This document shows positions 61,760 through 64,000 of a stretch of 64,000 nt of DNA, one piece after another (positions within the stretch are counted from its first letter, which is position 1; each line of letters opens with the position of its first letter). Source of the DNA: Lumnitzera littorea (lineage: Eukaryota > Streptophyta > Magnoliopsida > Myrtales > Combretaceae); assembly GCA_024138015.1 (NCBI GenBank), contig JAMXBB010000004.1, forward strand, positions 77,943,962-78,007,961, written 5' to 3'. The position numbers were made by a program, and so were the translations under genes. The notes under the pieces are model-generated. The model saw nothing but the letters and a program-made list of their open reading frames with translations. It ran no database searches and had not been told where the DNA came from.

Positions 61760-64000
61760 GGGTTTTTCTTTTCCTTCAAAGTTGTCTGGTAATTGATTTT
61801 GCTCTTCTACTTGCAAATACTAAAATCGTGATCGATTTTTCTTGCGGAAATCGGGCTTGTGCTCTTTGAAGTGGTCTAACCGAATTGATTCTCTTTTTTT
61901 GTGGGAATTCAATTAAAAATGTAAAAGATTCGTTCTCTCTTGAGGAAACCGGTTGCAGAAGCCCTTTTCACGCACTAATCCGGTTTTGATTGGATTAATT
62001 TTGTCGCTCGTCCCTTTGATTGATAATTTTGCCCCTTCTTCTGGGGTAAAGTTGTGTATTTTAATCCATATGACCTAAAATCGTGTTTGGGAAAGAATAT
62101 TGATTTGTTTTGTGTCTGATATTAGAACATAGAGAGTTGATGCCCTTTGAAACTTCCAGCTAGTGATGTTTGTCAACCAAAGAAGTGTAACTAACCCTTG
62201 GAAAATTTCATTGCGGTGCACTTTCTTGTAAGGAAAATTTGGAGGTTTTAATATTAATGTAAAACAAATCAAGGGAAGAATCCGTTCACATGTGACGTTA
62301 GGCATCAAAGTTTACATGAGAGCAAATGGTTGGTTCATGAGTCATAACAGGCCGAATCAGACTGTGGGGCTTGAGCTCTTCTTGAAGATTCTCTGTTCGA
62401 TTAAGCTCTTCAATACTTGTTTCCTTAAAGGTTAATTATTTTCTTCTAACTAAAATGATACCAATGATGATTATAGAAATTGGCTCGATTAGGCTCCCAA
62501 GTTTGTTAGCTCCTCAGTGTAACTTGATCCCAGACATCACGAAGGAAATTTTGTCAATGCTAGTATTGAGTTGGTTAATTTATTTAACAGATGTAATTCT
62601 TTTAAAGGAAAAGATTAAACATAGATGGATCCCAGCAAATAGTTAAAACTATAAAGTTACCATACCTGTGTCCTCAAAAGGAAAAATATTGTAAGTTTAG
62701 ATTAATATGTATAGAAGAAAGTAGTTTGTTTTGTTGCACTAACACCAAGGGGTTGACTTAGCGGATAAGATGCAAGGACAATCACGAGTTTTGCTACTCA
62801 ACCTTGTGGGATTGTGAAACTTTGTTCTAGCCGTTGTAACATATTTGATGCCCAAGGCATAATGGGCAACAATGACATCAACGCTTATTGTGGTTACTTA
62901 TATAGCTCAAGCTAAGTCTAGTAAGTGCATGGGCCTCGTAAAATTGCTCATGTGCCTAGAAGTAACTAGTAGAATCATAGCCTACCATCCAATTAAAAAT
63001 GAAGAATGTGAAATTCTTAAAGGTGACAAAATGAAGTGAGTTGAAGATTTGTTTCTTGTAATGATATTAAGAAATTAAAAGAAAGTGAATATTATACAAC
63101 AACCAATATAATATAAGAAAGTGATACTTGTATGCTTTGCTAATATCATATTTGTCTATGCAGCAAATAAGAGTGCAAGTGTGTTAAATTTTATTGGATA
63201 GTAATATCACCTATTGTCCATTAAGAAGAAGTATAACTTGCTTCAAAGACAAAGGAACTGAATTGATTGATTTCCCATGTTGTCCTTACAACAATTTCTT
63301 GGAAAAGCTAACCCAAAAGAAAACAATTTTTGGGAAAAACTAACCACATCATGGGAGTCGAATGGTGTGGCACCAACAGTAAGAAGCAATTGGAAGAAGC
63401 GGATGGTAAATGGACAAAAGCTAAAGAAAATATTATGAAAAAGTGGTATTTGGCTAAACTTTTTGGCACAATTGTTTGGCCAATGTATAAATTCTCCAAT
63501 ATCTTTCTCTTTAAGGCATTTTCGAGAGCTTTTATTTAAATAGATCTTGTCTCTACGCATTACTTTGAAAAAAAGAAATTTCCCTTTGGAAGTTGTACTA
63601 ATTGATGGCATGTAAGAATGTCTAAACTCCTTATGTTAGAATAAAACATTCCATCAAAATATTCATATCTTGTAGTAACTTGCTTATTCAAGTTGAATGC
63701 TTGTAAAACAAATTTTATTGGGACCCTCTTATGTGCCATGTTAGCACTTGAAGGAATTCCCTTCGTTAAAGATGACTTCACTTTAGTGGTGAACGCTTTT
63801 GATAAATTGGTTATGTAGTGGTTTATTCATGTGTGGGTTCACTTTACTGGAAATAAGACCAAGATATATGACTAGAACAGCCCATTCACTTTATTGAATA
63901 GATGGGGAATAACTTTTTAATTCCCTCTCATTCTTCAAAACATGCCTTATATTGAATTTGTTTGGCATGGATTTTTAAGATGCAGGCTGGCAATCTATCA
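61760..64000. other. Possible intron, no exon recognised
   Basis: AT-rich sequence with pyrimidine-rich stretches near 61900-62050. Frames at 62455-62646 and 63243-63611 have no recognisable domain. This fits an intron of the putative gene at 61722 or plain intergenic sequence. Confidence 0.35.

Noticed and set aside
62750..62840. tRNA-like text (GGTTGACTTAGCGGATAAGATGC)
   Set aside because: No matching acceptor stem or anticodon arm could be drawn; it resembles a dispersed repeat.
63243..63611. 122-aa minus-strand frame
   Set aside because: No domain or neighbour support; an overlapping frame on the other strand is equally open, as expected by chance.

Overview
The window looks like nuclear DNA of a eudicot plant. 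It is strongly AT-rich, its genes have introns with GT..AG borders, it contains several classes of plant LTR retrotransposon, and its two intact genes belong to a plant-typical redox family. I cannot name the species from the sequence.

Two real protein-coding genes are supported end to end. They are tandem paralogues on the minus strand, each with four exons, and both encode a secreted DOMON domain fused to a cytochrome b561 membrane domain (363 aa at 15871-20556; 371 aa at 39588-45014). Exon borders, splice phases and all predicted heme ligands agree between them. They would move electrons from cytosolic ascorbate across the plasma membrane to apoplastic acceptors. A third, low-confidence gene start (GC-richer promoter, GA-rich leader, short first exon) lies near 61.7 kb and would run off the right edge.

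Nearly everything else is transposon, much of it nested. A 14.4-kb LTR retrotransposon (21827-36202) sits between the two paralogues. It carries a decayed gag-pol, an antisense reading frame with a plant mobile domain (PMD), and a fragment of a host ARF-GEF gene of the BIG type. At 5.5-9 kb and 46.6-55 kb lie two gag-pol-less LTR elements of one family with remnants of antisense coiled-coil frames. The second is split by a 5.4-kb gag-only element (49306-54714, minus strand) in the style of TR-GAG elements. A truncated relative of that element lies at 56.8-61.2 kb in the opposite orientation. It is itself split by a 2.1-kb solo LTR whose family also occurs at 10.3 and 12.9 kb. Smaller fragments include a copia 3' end (36.7-37.2 kb) and a LINE reverse transcriptase remnant (38.0-38.5 kb).

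The most unusual items are: the retrotransposon that combines an antisense PMD frame with a captured BIG fragment; the nested gag-only element with a leader full of AGCTCGG-like motifs shared with its inverted relative; and the difference in promoter and leader between the two b561 paralogues. No rRNA, tRNA or CRISPR array was seen.
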